From Pilatotrama ljubarskyi (Eukaryota; Basidiomycota; Agaricomycetes; Polyporales; Polyporaceae): DNA of 64,000 bases. The notes below the pieces were generated by a model. The model searched no databases and was not told where the DNA came from. It saw nothing but the letters and a program-made list of their open reading frames with translations. The stretch is from the NCBI GenBank assembly GCA_022385805.1, contig MU277705.1:117458-181457 (forward strand), given 5' to 3'. Position 1 is the stretch's first letter. Each line of letters begins with the position of its first letter. This document shows, piece by piece, positions 22,871-33,265 of the stretch. The translations under genes and the position numbers were made by a program.

Positions 22871-24950
22871 TCACCGAGCGTACGGGTGGTAGCTATGCTG
22901 ACCACGCTGGCCAGCCCGCTGAGGACCGACACCGCCGCTGGGGCCCGTCGGCGCGTTGCGGGGGCCGCGAGGGACGTTCGGAGGCAGCGAGCCCGGACCG
23001 CTCTGCATACCCATACCTCCCGGCGCACCCATTCCCGGTCCGCCTCTCCCGACGCCCATTCCGGGCCCACCGCCCATGCCCATGCCGCCCATGGGGCCGG
23101 CACCCATCCCGCGCATGCCCATACCGCCAGCGGCGCCGGCCATACCTCCCGCACCGTACTGACCACCCATCATCGCAGGGTTCATTGCGCCCATCATGGG
23201 ATTTATCCCGCCGATCTGGGAGATCATCCGTGTGTAGAGCTGCGCGAGGGCTTGCGGGTCGAAGGAGGCGTTGCTGCCAGCTGGGGCGGCGCCTCCTCCG
23301 GGTGCGACGAAGTTCTGCGTGCCGTAGGCGGAGTTGTTGTTTCCGTACCCTCCGCGGCCTCCTCCTTGTCCTCCGCCCTCAGAGAAACCTTCGCGCTGAG
23401 AGCGAGGTTGCGCGAGCTTCACATCGATCTGCAGCAATAACGTGTTAGCGCCACACCTTCAGGCCTACTACGTGGAAAGAGGCGACGCACCAACTTGCCG
23501 TCAATCTGGAGGTTACCGAACCCAAGCATAGGCTGCACATCGACGTTCTCGAAGGACACGAAGCCGAAACCCTTACTCCGCCCCGTCTCGCGGTCGAGCA
23601 TGACGGTGGCGTCAACGACCTTGCCAAACTGGGAGAAGTACTCGCGCATAGACTCCGATGTGACACTTCCAGGCAAACCACCGATGAACAGCTTCGTCGC
23701 GCGCTGGTGCTCTTGCCGAGGAATTGCGCGCTTGGGATCGATCTATACGAGAGTGGTGAGTTTGTCTGGAAATACGCACACCTGGCACTGTTCTTGTACT
23801 CACAATCTTGCCATCGAGGAAGTGCTCGCGCACCATGACCGCGTTGACAGACGCGGGATCCTCGAACGTCAGGAACGCGAAGCACCGTGAGCGGCCCGCG
23901 GCGTCCCGCATGATGGTGCACGCTTCGACTTTGCCAAATTGCGAGAAGTAATTTTTCAACGACTCTGCGACGGTCCCCGCTTTAGTACTACGGTCCACGA
24001 GAACAAAAATGCTGCAATGTATGTACCGTCCGTCGTATCCCAGTTGAGGCCGCCGATGAACATTTTGCTACATATACAACCGCCCGGGGTGGAAGCATGC
24101 GCGTGGCACGGGATGCGAGGCGAACGGCGCGGCACAGGGGAACATGGAAAGGAAGAGCGCTGGTATTAGCATGCGTAGCCTAGAACAAAAAGCGGTCATG
24201 ACAAGGAGGAGAGAGTGAACGACTCTACTGTGCGTGACAGTGCTAGCCTAGCTTAGACCTAGACCTAGGGACGCCAGACGTGCTAGAGCGTGGGCTAGAG
24301 CTAGCTAGTTGAGGGCTAGGTGGACTACCGCGGGGGCATCGGCATCGTCTAGTATCTATGACCGACCCAGAGTCGACATCCAACCCTGCAGCTACACAGC
24401 GAGCGTCACGGGGGGAAGGGCCTGGCTGCGCAGGTTAGCGGGGGGATAGGAGACAAAATACTCACCCTTCCTCTTTCATCTCGGAGGGCCGCACCGGCCG
24501 GTCGACGCCGGGGACACCCTGATACCCAGGGTCAATCCGCGGTGGTGGAGGCTCGCGGAGGTCTGTTGGTTGCCTCTCCTCGTATGTAGGGATTTGCTGG
24601 GTAGGTGGCGACATGTAAGAAGGGATAGCACTGGAATTGGAAGAAGGATTCGACTGGGAAGGGGGAGTCTTGGTGTCTTCGGGTTGCGGAATGGACGAGG
24701 GTTTGGGTGCTGACGTTGCTAGTGAGGCCTCTTGCGACGGGTCTCTGTGTTGGGCAACCGGTTGCTCTTCCTTCACCTGTTCTGCAGACTCCTTCGCCTG
24801 CGGCTGGTCAGGCTGCTCCGTGGTTGGGACAGCGAACTCGTTCTCGTCATTGCCGTAGAGATCTGTATATATGCTCCAGTTAGCGCTGTGCACAAAACGC
24901 CTACAGGTGGTACACATACCACCGTACAAATCAGCGTCCAAGTCAGACAT
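22871..24950 (-). CDS. RNA-binding protein with two RRMs, Hrp1/Nab4-type hnRNP
   Basis: Binds RNA in the nucleus. The closest described proteins are yeast Hrp1 (CF IB, polyadenylation-signal recognition) and related hnRNPs. Exon 1 starts MSDLDADLYG. After a short intron comes a Pro/Gln/Ser-rich region ending SEMKEEG. A 398-nt intron (24068-24465) follows. RRM1 opens KMFIGGLNWDTTD, with a 47-nt intron after this, and has RNP1 RCFAFLTF. RRM2 opens KLFIGGLPG and has RNP1 KGFGFVSF. The C-terminal exon (23437-22871) is a Gly/Met-rich low-complexity domain of GGMGMRGMG type that ends SYHPYAR. This architecture fits Hrp1 well. Given RNA14 at 6.3-10.4 kb, two factors of the same 3'-end machinery lie in one window. 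Musashi/DAZAP-like naming is the alternative. Confidence 0.88.
24068..24465 (-). promoter_or_regulatory. Long UAG-rich intron in the RRM gene, possible autoregulatory element
   Basis: Donor GTGAGT and acceptor TGTAG are clear and join EEG to KMFIGGLN in frame. In the transcript orientation the segment corresponding to 24240-24325 contains a dense run of CUAG/UAGG motifs, roughly nine in about 85 nt, which is far more clustered than elsewhere in the window. hnRNP A/D, Musashi and Hrp1-like RRMs often recognise UAG-containing RNA, so feedback control of splicing is a reasonable but untested inference. Confidence 0.45.
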
Positions 24951-25457
24951 GATGATGCAGCTAGATGTGGAAGTCGTTGATGGTGGTGGTCGGGAAGAAG
25001 AGCAGTCGGTTCTGCGGCAATGCTGACGTCTGCTTACTGAATGCAGTGCGTTGCGTCGGAGCCTGAAAACAGCTCACACCAGGATAACTTTGTATAAGGT
25101 CCGGAAGTCCTTGCCGGACATGCCGCTTACTCAAAACCCCACTTGTCAAGGAACGCGCGTTTCGGAGTGCGAAAGATCCGAGTGGTGGTGCCACACAGCA
25201 GAGTCAAGATTTTCAGGAATGACCTGCCAGCTCGCCCGCAAAGCCTCTTCCTGCGCGTGCGCCCGACAATCGCGAACGCTCAAGTCGTCTCTCACAGACG
25301 AAGCGGACGGAACCTGCGTCCCGCACCAAAAATTTCTGTGTGAAGTTTGCTCTCCGCGGTCCGAGAGCGGAAGGTATTGCCATACTAGGCAAGCCGTCTT
25401 TGGGATCAGCCACATCCACCCAAGCTCGACGAGGAGGACTCGAGAGGCCGTCCGGGG
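24951..25457. promoter_or_regulatory. Divergent promoter region, RRM gene / PdxT gene
   Basis: About 500 bp between two outward-facing start codons. It contains no convincing coding exon. Both promoters and 5' UTRs must lie here. No clear TATA box was identified. Confidence 0.45.
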
Positions 25458-26380
25458 ATGCAGCAGCGCTCGCCTGTTCGCGAATATGTCACCGTCGGCA
25501 TCCTGGGTGAGCATTTCCCTGGGATTGATGGTGGTGTCGAGGAAGAAGGCACTGACGGCGTATTCATCTAGCTCTGCAAGGCGCTTTCGCAGAGCATCAG
25601 GTGATGCTGCAGAAGCTCTCGCTCAAGCGTAAAGTGGTCATCGTGCTCGTTCGCCAGCCCGAGGACCTCGACAAATGCGATGCGTTGATCATACCGGGTG
25701 GAGGTGGGTAGAGATGTATTGATCACACTCACGCTTGTGAGCTCACACGACCTCGCGCCCTCCCTATAGAATCCACGACGATCGCGCTACTCGCCCGCCT
25801 CGCAGGGCTACTCGAACCGCTCCGCGAGTTCCTGAAGACCAAACCCGTATGGGGGACGTGCGCAGGCGCGATCCTGCTCGCGCGCGCGGTCGAGGGCGCC
25901 AAGAAGGGCGGCCAGGAGCTCCTCGGCGGGATGTCCGTCGCCGTCGAGCGGAACGGCTTCGGGTCGCAGGTCGAGTCGTTCGAGGCGCCGCTTGAGGTCG
26001 AGGGCCTCCGCGAGTCCAATAGGCCGTTCCACGGGATCTTCATCCGCGCTCCGGTACGTCGACTGCCGTGTGCTTGAGTATTCGAATACTGATGAGCTTG
26101 ACTACAGGTCGTGATCGCGCTCAACCCGACGCCGACGGACCCGCCCATCCAGATCATCTCGCGCATCTCGACGTCTCTCCTCCCGGCGAGCCAGACGGCT
26201 GTGCCCCCCGACGAGGACGACACGGACCCGCGCGACCCACGCACGATCGTCGCCATGCGTCAGGGGCTGCACCTCCTGACGACGTTTCACCCCGAGTTGA
26301 CGAAGGATGACCGCTTCCACGAGTACTTCGTCAAGGAGTGCGTGCTGCCGACGCTCTCGCGGGCGTCGTCCCCTGCGTGA
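25458..26380 (+). CDS. Pyridoxal 5'-phosphate synthase glutaminase subunit (PdxT/SNO family)
   Basis: Supplies ammonia from glutamine to the PdxS/SNZ synthase in DXP-independent vitamin B6 synthesis. Exon 1 starts [16 protein letters not shown]. The next exon completes [16 protein letters not shown] and runs to DALIIPGG. The third begins [11 protein letters not shown] and carries the nucleophile cysteine in [12 protein letters not shown] near 25.86 kb, plus [11 protein letters not shown]. The last exon has the His-Glu dyad in [17 protein letters not shown] and stops at 26380. Ile-Leu-Ala-Leu-Gln-Gly, PGGESTT and GTCAG are family signatures. The Gln-rich loop is extended by an acidic insert ([13 protein letters not shown]) between the last strands, common in fungal members. 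The partner PdxS gene is not in the window. Confidence 0.95.
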
Positions 26381-27091
26381 ACGTGAACGTGGATGCGCAC
26401 TGGGTCACATCGCTATAGAGTTGGATGTGTTGTACACTGCTATTTGTTGTTTATGTGTCCACCATTTTATCATTATTAGTACAAGACCATTATCGACTCA
26501 TGGCCGGAGCTGCGATCGCAGACGTAATTGCTCCCAACGGCTGCACGTAGGGCAAAATGCTAGGATCGCGCAAAGTAAGTAGGACCTCATCACCGCCGAA
26601 GAACTCGCTCATTTCCCGCCTACGCCGCTTACTCAACGAGATGAGAGGGAGGCCGCGCATTGCGGGTGTTTCATAGAGGTTGTACAGACAACGTAACAGT
26701 CCGGAACAGGGTGGGGGCATAAGACATAGTACGGCATAGAGGACCGGGATCGTAAGAGAAAAGGAGTTCAAAAAGGATGGTGGCACATTAGACATGGGAT
26801 GAAGGTCGAACGAAGAATTACACTACAACGTGGCGCTAGGCTCACTGAAAGGAGACGGGCAGAGGCGGATACGGAATCGGGATAGGGTTACACCGGACAC
26901 GGGATAGAGAGTGGAGTATGCTACGGTAGGGAGTGAGACACAAACAGAGCGATGCGAGAGCTCAACGGCAACGATATACAAGGGAGGGGTGGTACACAAT
27001 ATAGGACAGCGAGAACGACAAGCGAGTATTGCAACGACTATGCACAGATTACGGTCCACGATCTATGACTGAAGGAGCGCTCTGCGAAAGT
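26381..27091. other. Convergent 3' intergenic region
   Basis: This lies between the stop codons of the PdxT gene and the Ser/Pro-rich gene. No gene, repeat or RNA is apparent. It is somewhat richer in A/T near 26.42-26.50 kb, as expected for 3' UTR and polyadenylation signals. Confidence 0.4.
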
Positions 27092-28350
27092 TCAGAACCG
27101 GAAGTACTCGGTATCCATCTCCTCGGACTGGATGATGAACGGAGAGGCTAGCGCGACGGGCGAAGGGGGATGGGGTGAAAGGGGCGAAAGCAGTTGCTCC
27201 AAGAACTCGCCAGGTTGCTTGTACTCAGAGACAGAGTAGCTGCGCGCGATGTGAGGGCGGGAGGCGCGGAGCAGAGCGGTGCGCGTGAGGTTCGAGGTCG
27301 AGTTGGTGCGCACAGGCGCGGGGCGGCGGGGAGCTGAGGCCGACCCTGAGCTGCCGTCACCGAGCGGCGACGGAACGGGCTCGAAGGGGGAGAGAGAACG
27401 CGGCGAGGAGGAGAGCAGGTTGTCGCGCAATTCAGCGTCTCCGGCGGCAAGAGTACACGTAACCGGGATGCGTAGCGGGTTGAGGAGAGGCTTCCCGGTA
27501 TGACTGGGACTGAGCACGTATGGCGTAAACGGTAACGCAGGGGATGCTAGCGGAGAGATGTCGTCGTTGTGCATCCGAGCGTTCAGCCGTGCCCATGTCC
27601 GAGGCGGCGGAGGAGGAGCACGCGGAATCTTCGGAGGTGAGAGAGGGGTATGGGGCGCAATCTGGTCGATTGGAGTGACTGGGCAGCGAGTACTTTCACC
27701 GGATGAGAGCGAGGAGCGGCGGGACATGGTGAAGAGAGGGCGTGCACCGAGGGTGCTAGAGGGAGATCCAAGTACAGGGGACATGAAGGAGAAAGCAGGC
27801 GCCGGAATCGATAGGTGGGATCGCAACGCGGGAATGTTACTGGCGAGACGACGGCGGGACATTGAGAGAGGTGTAGCAGTAGTATTATTCATGGCGGGAG
27901 GAGACGTAGGCGTAATAAGGATTTGGAGCGGCCTCGGCGTGGGGGGACCGCTGTTGCTGCCAGAGCGAGTAGGGGGATCTGCATGTAGAAATCTGAGTGC
28001 GGAAGCATAGAAATCTAGCGAGGTGCACTGACCGTCTAGGTTGTCACGAAGAGCGTGGATGGAAGCAACAACCTGATAAATTGGGAAGTAACGGCCGGTC
28101 GCGCGTCTCATATCGGCTTGAACGCGTCGGGCGATCGCGCTGAGAGAACGCGCCGCGTCCACCTGGGCCACCTGTGGGTTAAGGACAATCGGTTGGGCGG
28201 TGCCAGCCAGAACGTTCCGGTTAAAAGCTGCAACAATCAATTTACATGCTTTTCGACAGGCAGTAGAGCGGACTCGGTACCTTCGAGGAAGATGTTGCGT
28301 AGATTCGTGGACAGAAGCGATGTCCTCCGCGAGAATTGAAGACGAGGCAT
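27092..28350 (-). CDS. Uncharacterised Ser/Pro-rich protein with short helical N-terminus
   Basis: Exon 1 (MPRLQFSRRTSLLSTNLRN to FLE) joins AFNRNVLAGTAQPIVLNP across a GTACCG...TTGCAG intron at about 28.23-28.29 kb. The N-terminal roughly 100 residues look helical (DAARSLSAIARRVQADMRR, FPIYQVVASIHALRDNLDG). The rest is low-complexity Ser/Pro/Arg sequence with many S/T-P sites (LGSPSS, SPLASPAL, LSPHPPSPVALASP), which suggests phosphorylation by proline-directed kinases. It ends EEMDTEYFRF. No domain is recognised. It is transcribed divergently from the IMPACT gene, with about 290 bp between starts. Confidence 0.65.
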
Positions 28351-28641
28351 GTTGGAGAATTTCTAGGGGCTACTCGAGAGCGAGAGTATGTTACAGACGT
28401 CCAGAGTGCTAATAACGGAGACAAATGTGTTGAAGACAGCGAAAACGACGAGAAGATGTGCAGGAAACGAGGGGTTCTTGGTGGTTTGGTTCAAGTTGGG
28501 TTTGGAGCCACAGACGCGCGCCCTAAGAGTCACGGACGCGGTGTGACTGACGCGTGACAGTTGTGGATCGCCCAGTCTGGGCACGCCTCGATCGTCCTTT
28601 GATCAGTCTCCCTTCGACTGCCTTCCGTCCAGTTCTGCGTC

Positions 28642-29253
28642 ATGCTCCTCCAGACATCTCGCCATCCCATCTGGCGGAGATGTTTGCTGACACGCAACAT
28701 ACGAACCTCATCCGACAGTCATCCTAAAGTGGCCGCTTCTGATCCACTCACTCACCTGAAGTCGACCTTCCAGGCCTTTGCCACGGCCGTCTCATCACAG
28801 ACACTCTCATATGAGAACCCCGTTCCATCTCTCATGAGGACAGACATTATTCCAGAACTTCTCGCTCATCTCAAAGATATCGAGCCCCGGACAAGACGCG
28901 CTACACATGCCATGTACGCATGGAGAGTGCGATCTCAGCCATCCGCAGGGACGAACTCCAGAGATCCGGCCTCCCTCACAGTCCTGTGTGGCTCGTCAAA
29001 CGGCGGTGAAGCAGGCGCAGGAGAACGCCTCGAGCGTCTGCTAGAGCTGAGCAAGTGCGAAGACGTCTTCGTCGTTGTCTTCAGGTGGTACGGAGGCGTC
29101 AAGCTAGGCTCGGATCGCTGGAAGTGCATATCAAGTGTGGCGAAGGAGGCGCTTGAGCGCGGAGGCTTTCTATCTCCGCGTAACGCCGGGGTGAGCGAGC
29201 AAGGGAGCACAGGCAGTACCAAGGGCAGCTCGGCGCACAGGAAGAAACGGTGA
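28642..29253 (+). CDS. IMPACT/UPF0029-family protein without RWD domain
   Basis: Single-exon protein of 203 residues. The signature VFVVVFRWYGGVKLGSDRWKC near 29.07-29.13 kb matches the Impact N-terminal/UPF0029 fold found in YIH1, IMPACT and bacterial YigZ. Preceding elements (RRATHAMYAWRVR, followed by a Gly-rich GGEAGAGERLERLLE) also match the fold. Yeast YIH1 restrains the eIF2alpha kinase Gcn2 through its N-terminal RWD domain. That domain is absent here, and the first 40 residues (MLLQTSRHPIWRRCLLTRNI) could instead be a mitochondrial presequence. The role is therefore more likely that of the stand-alone UPF0029 type. The C-terminal tail is Ser/Lys-rich and disordered. Confidence 0.85.
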   Translation: MLLQTSRHPIWRRCLLTRNIRTSSDSHPKVAASDPLTHLKSTFQAFATAVSSQTLSYENPVPSLMRTDIIPELLAHLKDIEPRTRRATHAMYAWRVRSQPSAGTNSRDPASLTVLCGSSNGGEAGAGERLERLLELSKCEDVFVVVFRWYGGVKLGSDRWKCISSVAKEALERGGFLSPRNAGVSEQGSTGSTKGSSAHRKKR

Positions 29254-30004
29254 CACGAAGCAGCACTCAACGACTCGCTCCCCGCTCCCCCGAAGCATGG
29301 CATCAGCCTCTTCTGCGTAGAATGCCATGTACAGGTGACTGCGCTGTAACCGATTCTACGTATAGCTCTCTGAGGCAGCACTAAAGCTCAGCAGAGTCCG
29401 CGTCCCCAGGGACCTCCGGTTGTCAGTTAAGCTCTCGCGGCAGTGCCATGCAGCTTACGGCCTACTGTGAGTCGTACTTGTGAGCCTTGACAGATTACAT
29501 CGCTCACCCGGTATTTGTAGAACGAGGACGTCGCGTCGACCATCACTGGGCGCTACGTACAGACGCCCTGCCGGTATCCGACGGTCTCCGTACAACAGTG
29601 CGCTGGTTGTACGTAGCCGAAGCGTGTCCATATTCCAAGAGGACGGATTCGACGCAAGCTGACTGTCTTTGCAGAATGCGAGAATCACTTTGAGCAAAGC
29701 ATCATCGAGGTACTACGCTCAGCGCACGTAGTACGTCCGAAAGCCGACGCAGCACGCTGCGCAGATCTGACAGTCATATACAGACCATGGCTGTACCGCG
29801 ACACGGGCTGTCAGGGTGAGGCTTGCATCAGAACCGCAATCCGCATTCAGGTCTTCCCCGGAGGGTGGATGCGCACGAGCCCTGCGAGAATGGCAGTGTC
29901 CATGGTACCAAGCGGACGCTATAAGGTTCCAGCGGGATGTCCTTTCCCGCACATTGCTTCGTTTGTTTTACCTCCCCAGGACGCTGTCACTTTCACTTTC
30001 TCTG
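29254..30004. other. Intergenic, promoter of S28 peptidase gene
   Basis: About 750 bp with no convincing gene. Short frames at 29.45-29.70 kb lack domains. The last part holds the promoter of the peptidase gene, including a pyrimidine-rich stretch immediately before its ATG (29.97-30.00 kb). Confidence 0.35.
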
Positions 30005-32149
30005 ATGGCGTTCCTCAAATTGGTGCTTCCTCTACTTCTTGGAACTCTCGTCGCTGCCGTGTCTCCACGTCCTGGAGGTATACGTCTCGTGGACAAAGTC
30101 TCGGACGACGTGTGGCATCGCACGAATGGGACGAAGCTACCTTCCCCGGACACTGTATACTACTTTGACCAGCTAATCGACCACGACGACCCCAGCTTGG
30201 GTACATTCAAGCAGCGCTATTGGTTTGGTTATCAGTACTACGAGCCTGGTAAGTCTCGGAGAATATGCTACATCGGCTACTGGTACGACCTCTAAATAGG
30301 CGGACCGATCATCCTCATGAACCCTGGAGAACAGGACGCGTCTGGTAAGCATGCTACCTAGGACTCACAGGACCGTACGCGTGCTCACCTATGCCTCCAT
30401 CTCGCAGGCGCAGTCGGCTACCTAGACAACCAGACCATAACCGGGTACATCGCAGACCGATTCAATGGCGCGGTCATCGTCCTCGAACAGCGCTTCTTCG
30501 GGGAATCGAATCCGTACCCTGACCTCTCCGTCAAGAGCTTCCGGGTGCACACGCTGCAGCAGGCGATCGACGACCTCGAGTACTTCGCGAAGAATGTGAG
30601 TCTGCCGATGCCGGGGGGCGATCGCTTGTCTGCGCCCGGGAAGGCTCCGTGGATCCTAGTCGGGGGGAGTTATTCGGGTGCTTTGACGAGTTACGCTATG
30701 TACAAGTGAGCGTCTGAAATATCACTTTATTGTGGCCAGCCACTGATTTGCGCGATAGCAAGCCAAATCTATTCTACGCAGGCTACGCGTCGTCAGCCGT
30801 AGTGGAAGCCATCGCGTACGTTGCAGCCTTCCTCATTTCCCGCCCTCTGGCTCAGCTGATCTCGCATTGTAGAGACTTCTGGGGCTACTTCGAGCCCATC
30901 CGGCTCTCCATGCCAAAGAACTGCTCCGCAGACGTTGAGGCTGTCATCAGCTTCGTAGACGAGGTGCTCATGTCCAAGAACGCATCGCAGATTAAGGCCC
31001 TGAAGGAGAACTTCGGCCTGGGAGGGCTGTCGCACGACGACGATTTTGCCGCAGCGCGTACATCTTCCTACTTCTTAGACCGCGAGACTCCCATGCTGAT
31101 CCGAGCGCCGTTTCTGCATTGATGATACAGTGTATGCCCCGCTGCAGGACTGGCAGGATTTGCAGCCTACGTACGGGCCTGGCGGAGCGTTCTATGAGTT
31201 CTGCGACGCTCTAGAGGTGGATGATGGCTCGGTTGCGGGGCCCGAGGGGCGAGGTCTGGAGAATGCGCTTCTTGCGTGGGGCGAGTATTACAGGAAGTCT
31301 TACATCAGTAGCTGTGAGTGGCCTTTATCCGAAGTCGCGCTGTGTCGCTCACTCGCTGGACGACGCAGATTGTGGTTCGGACGTCGAGTTCGTCAATCCC
31401 GTTTCCCAGCCGGCTTGTCAGCTGACAGTGATCGATTTGTCTCCGTGCAGGGAATGCTTCGGCACATACAACGCATCGAGTCAGCGATGGACCAGTACCG
31501 AGGTCAACAACTCCGACAGGTCCTGGGAATGGTTAACGTGCGTCCTTGTTGCGGTCGCAAGATACCGTCCGGACGGCTTACCACTTGACACACAGCTGCA
31601 CTGAGTTTGGGTTCTGGTTCGACGGTGCCCCGAAGGACCGCCGGACCCTCGTCTCCCGCACCATCACACCCGCATACAGCGAGGTACGTGCTTTTGCGTT
31701 CCGCTCTCTCCTCTCTATGGACGATTCCTGACGGGCCACCGCCGGTTGCAGCGGCAATGTGTGACCCGGTTCGCGGAAGCGTTCAACCAGAGCGCACCGG
31801 TGAGCTTCCTGAACGCGCTCGGGGTGAACATGAAGTACGGAGGATGGAACACGACCACCGAGCGCCTCATCTTCGTCAACGGACAGCGTGCGTCCTCTAT
31901 TCATCATTACATCCATGGGAAGCTCATGTAAACCGGTTCGTAGGGGACCCGTGGCGTGAGGCGACCGTCGCAGCAGACGGCGTCTCCAACCAGGGCACGG
32001 ATCTACAGCCGCACCTGCTCGGCGATGGATTCCACTGCTCCGACATGATAATGGCTGATGGGCAGGTAAGCCCTGCGATTGGGGCGGCCCAGGAGAAGGC
32101 GATCGAGTATCTGCGGAAGTGGTTGGCAGATTGGAAACCATCTGACTGA
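30005..32149 (+). CDS. Secreted serine peptidase family S28 (prolyl carboxypeptidase-like)
   Basis: Extracellular or vacuolar peptidase expected to cleave after proline. MAFLKLVLPLLLGTLVAAVS is a signal peptide. Family sequences follow: YYFDQLIDHDDPSLGTFKQRYW, then GPIILMNPGEQDAS, VIVLEQRFFGES and LEYFAKN. The serine nucleophile lies in LVGGSYSGALTSY near 30.66-30.69 kb. The acid/base residues are the Asp of VNGQRDPWREAT, assembled over an intron near 31.89-31.95 kb, and the His of GFHCSDM near 32.03 kb. The gene has many short introns, and the middle exons near 31.1-31.7 kb are the least certain. Potential N-glycosylation sites (NGT, NQT, NVS, NCS) support secretion. An ortholog-type name is not given because fungi carry many S28 paralogs. 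Confidence 0.9.
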
Positions 32150-32822
32150 GGCTGGCTTCGCTGTGGGTAGGACGGTTCGTGCCGGACAAGGGTCGATTAT
32201 ATGGTATTTACTGGGTTGATTAGAGGGCCTATCTGATATTTCGTGAATTCAACGAAAGCAAAGAGATATACTTCGACGTATTGCATTGTAATACAGCCCT
32301 GTGAAGAGGGCAACGTCGGCATGCGAACCTGCGGTAAGGGGTCGGGAGCTTATTTCGGCTGCCGCAGCTACCAAGTACTTCCTCGGACTTCCCTGCACTG
32401 CCGAGGTTGTGCAATCAAGACCCACAGCAGCGATAAAGTGCAGATTTATATCATATACTTCTGAGCCCATCCATGTTAATCGGAAGTCTCTTCCGCGTAG
32501 CACGTACTGATAGTACTGCTACAGTATCCCGGTGCGGTAGCCTTGTGCACAAGACTCGGAGTGAGAGGTTAGGACCGTGTTCAAAGTTACTCGGCACCAC
32601 GGGGGTGCGATATTCCTCCTCATAGGAGGTCACAGCGACTATGTATAAAGATGGGACGATCACATTCCGCTGAAGTAGAACCTGAGAGGCTGGCTTGCGA
32701 GCCTACCTGGATGATACTGTAAGTGTAACGAGCGTCGAGAAGGCATTGTGACAGCCTCAGTGCTCTGGGTGAGAGCGTGAGCACTGCCACTGAGAAGTCC
32801 GGCTCATGTCACATTCATGTCA

Positions 32823-32881
32823 CGGCCGCATCGGCCTCGGACGCAACGGCTCGGACTCCGGGTTCGACTCCCCGTCCTCTG
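32823..32881 (+). pseudogene. tRNA-like remnant resembling tRNA-Arg(CCG)
   Basis: The sequence contains a perfect pol III B-box/T-loop (GGTTCGACTCC near 32.86 kb). It is preceded by GGCCT...GGCTCGGACTCCGG, which resembles the D-arm and anticodon side of a fungal tRNA-Arg with anticodon CCG. The 3' strand of the anticodon stem and the variable loop are missing, and the acceptor ends do not pair. It cannot fold into a normal tRNA, so I treat it as a degenerate or partly deleted copy. Confidence 0.3.
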
Positions 32882-33195
32882 CAAGTTGTTGTAGAGCAAG
32901 CTGCTTCGCTTTCATGGTAGCCTGGCTATATCTTCTAAGTGGCGAACTCCAAGGTTTGGCGAATTGAGCTCATCCTCGCTTATGGAAGGGCTTACCCCGG
33001 CACGTGGCGGGTGCCATCCCGCTCGACCCCTCAGCGCTCGCTGGGCTTAGACGCTTTCCTTTCAACCACCGACACCATTGTTCAGCTCTTTCGGCGGGCC
33101 AACCGACCGCCTTCAAGCCGTTTTGCTTTGTTGAAAGGCGTCTATCTTGGCGGACGCGACCGTGGCTTGTGGCTAGCAGTGGCTAAAGTGCAACT

Positions 33196-33202
33196 TATAA
33201 AA
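33196..33202 (+). promoter_or_regulatory. TATA box upstream of the FunK1 gene
   Basis: TATAAAA lies about 64 bp before the ATG at 33266, a usual spacing for a fungal TATA promoter with a short leader. It favours this ATG over the in-frame ATG at 32939. Confidence 0.5.
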
Positions 33203-33265
33203 CCAGGCCAGCAACTCCCTCCCGTAGGTTCAACATTCCCTTCGTATCCATCCCGTCTACAGAAG

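Larger units (their letters stand above)
32150..33265. other. Intergenic with tRNA-like remnant and FunK1 promoter
   Basis: 1.1 kb with no gene. It contains a strong inverted repeat (CAGTGCTC/GAGCACTG near 32.76-32.79 kb), a direct repeat CATGTCAC near 32.81 kb, a tRNA-like remnant (separate entry) and, at the right end, the promoter of the FunK1 gene. An ATG at 32939 is in frame with FunK1, but it lies upstream of the TATA box, so it is not taken as the start. Confidence 0.4.

Noticed and set aside
24230..24330. CTAG-rich stretch as a telomere-like or satellite repeat
   Set aside because: Spacing is irregular and the stretch lies wholly within a well-defined intron.
32823..32881. Functional tRNA gene
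   Set aside because: Acceptor strands do not pair and half of the anticodon stem is missing; kept only as a remnant.
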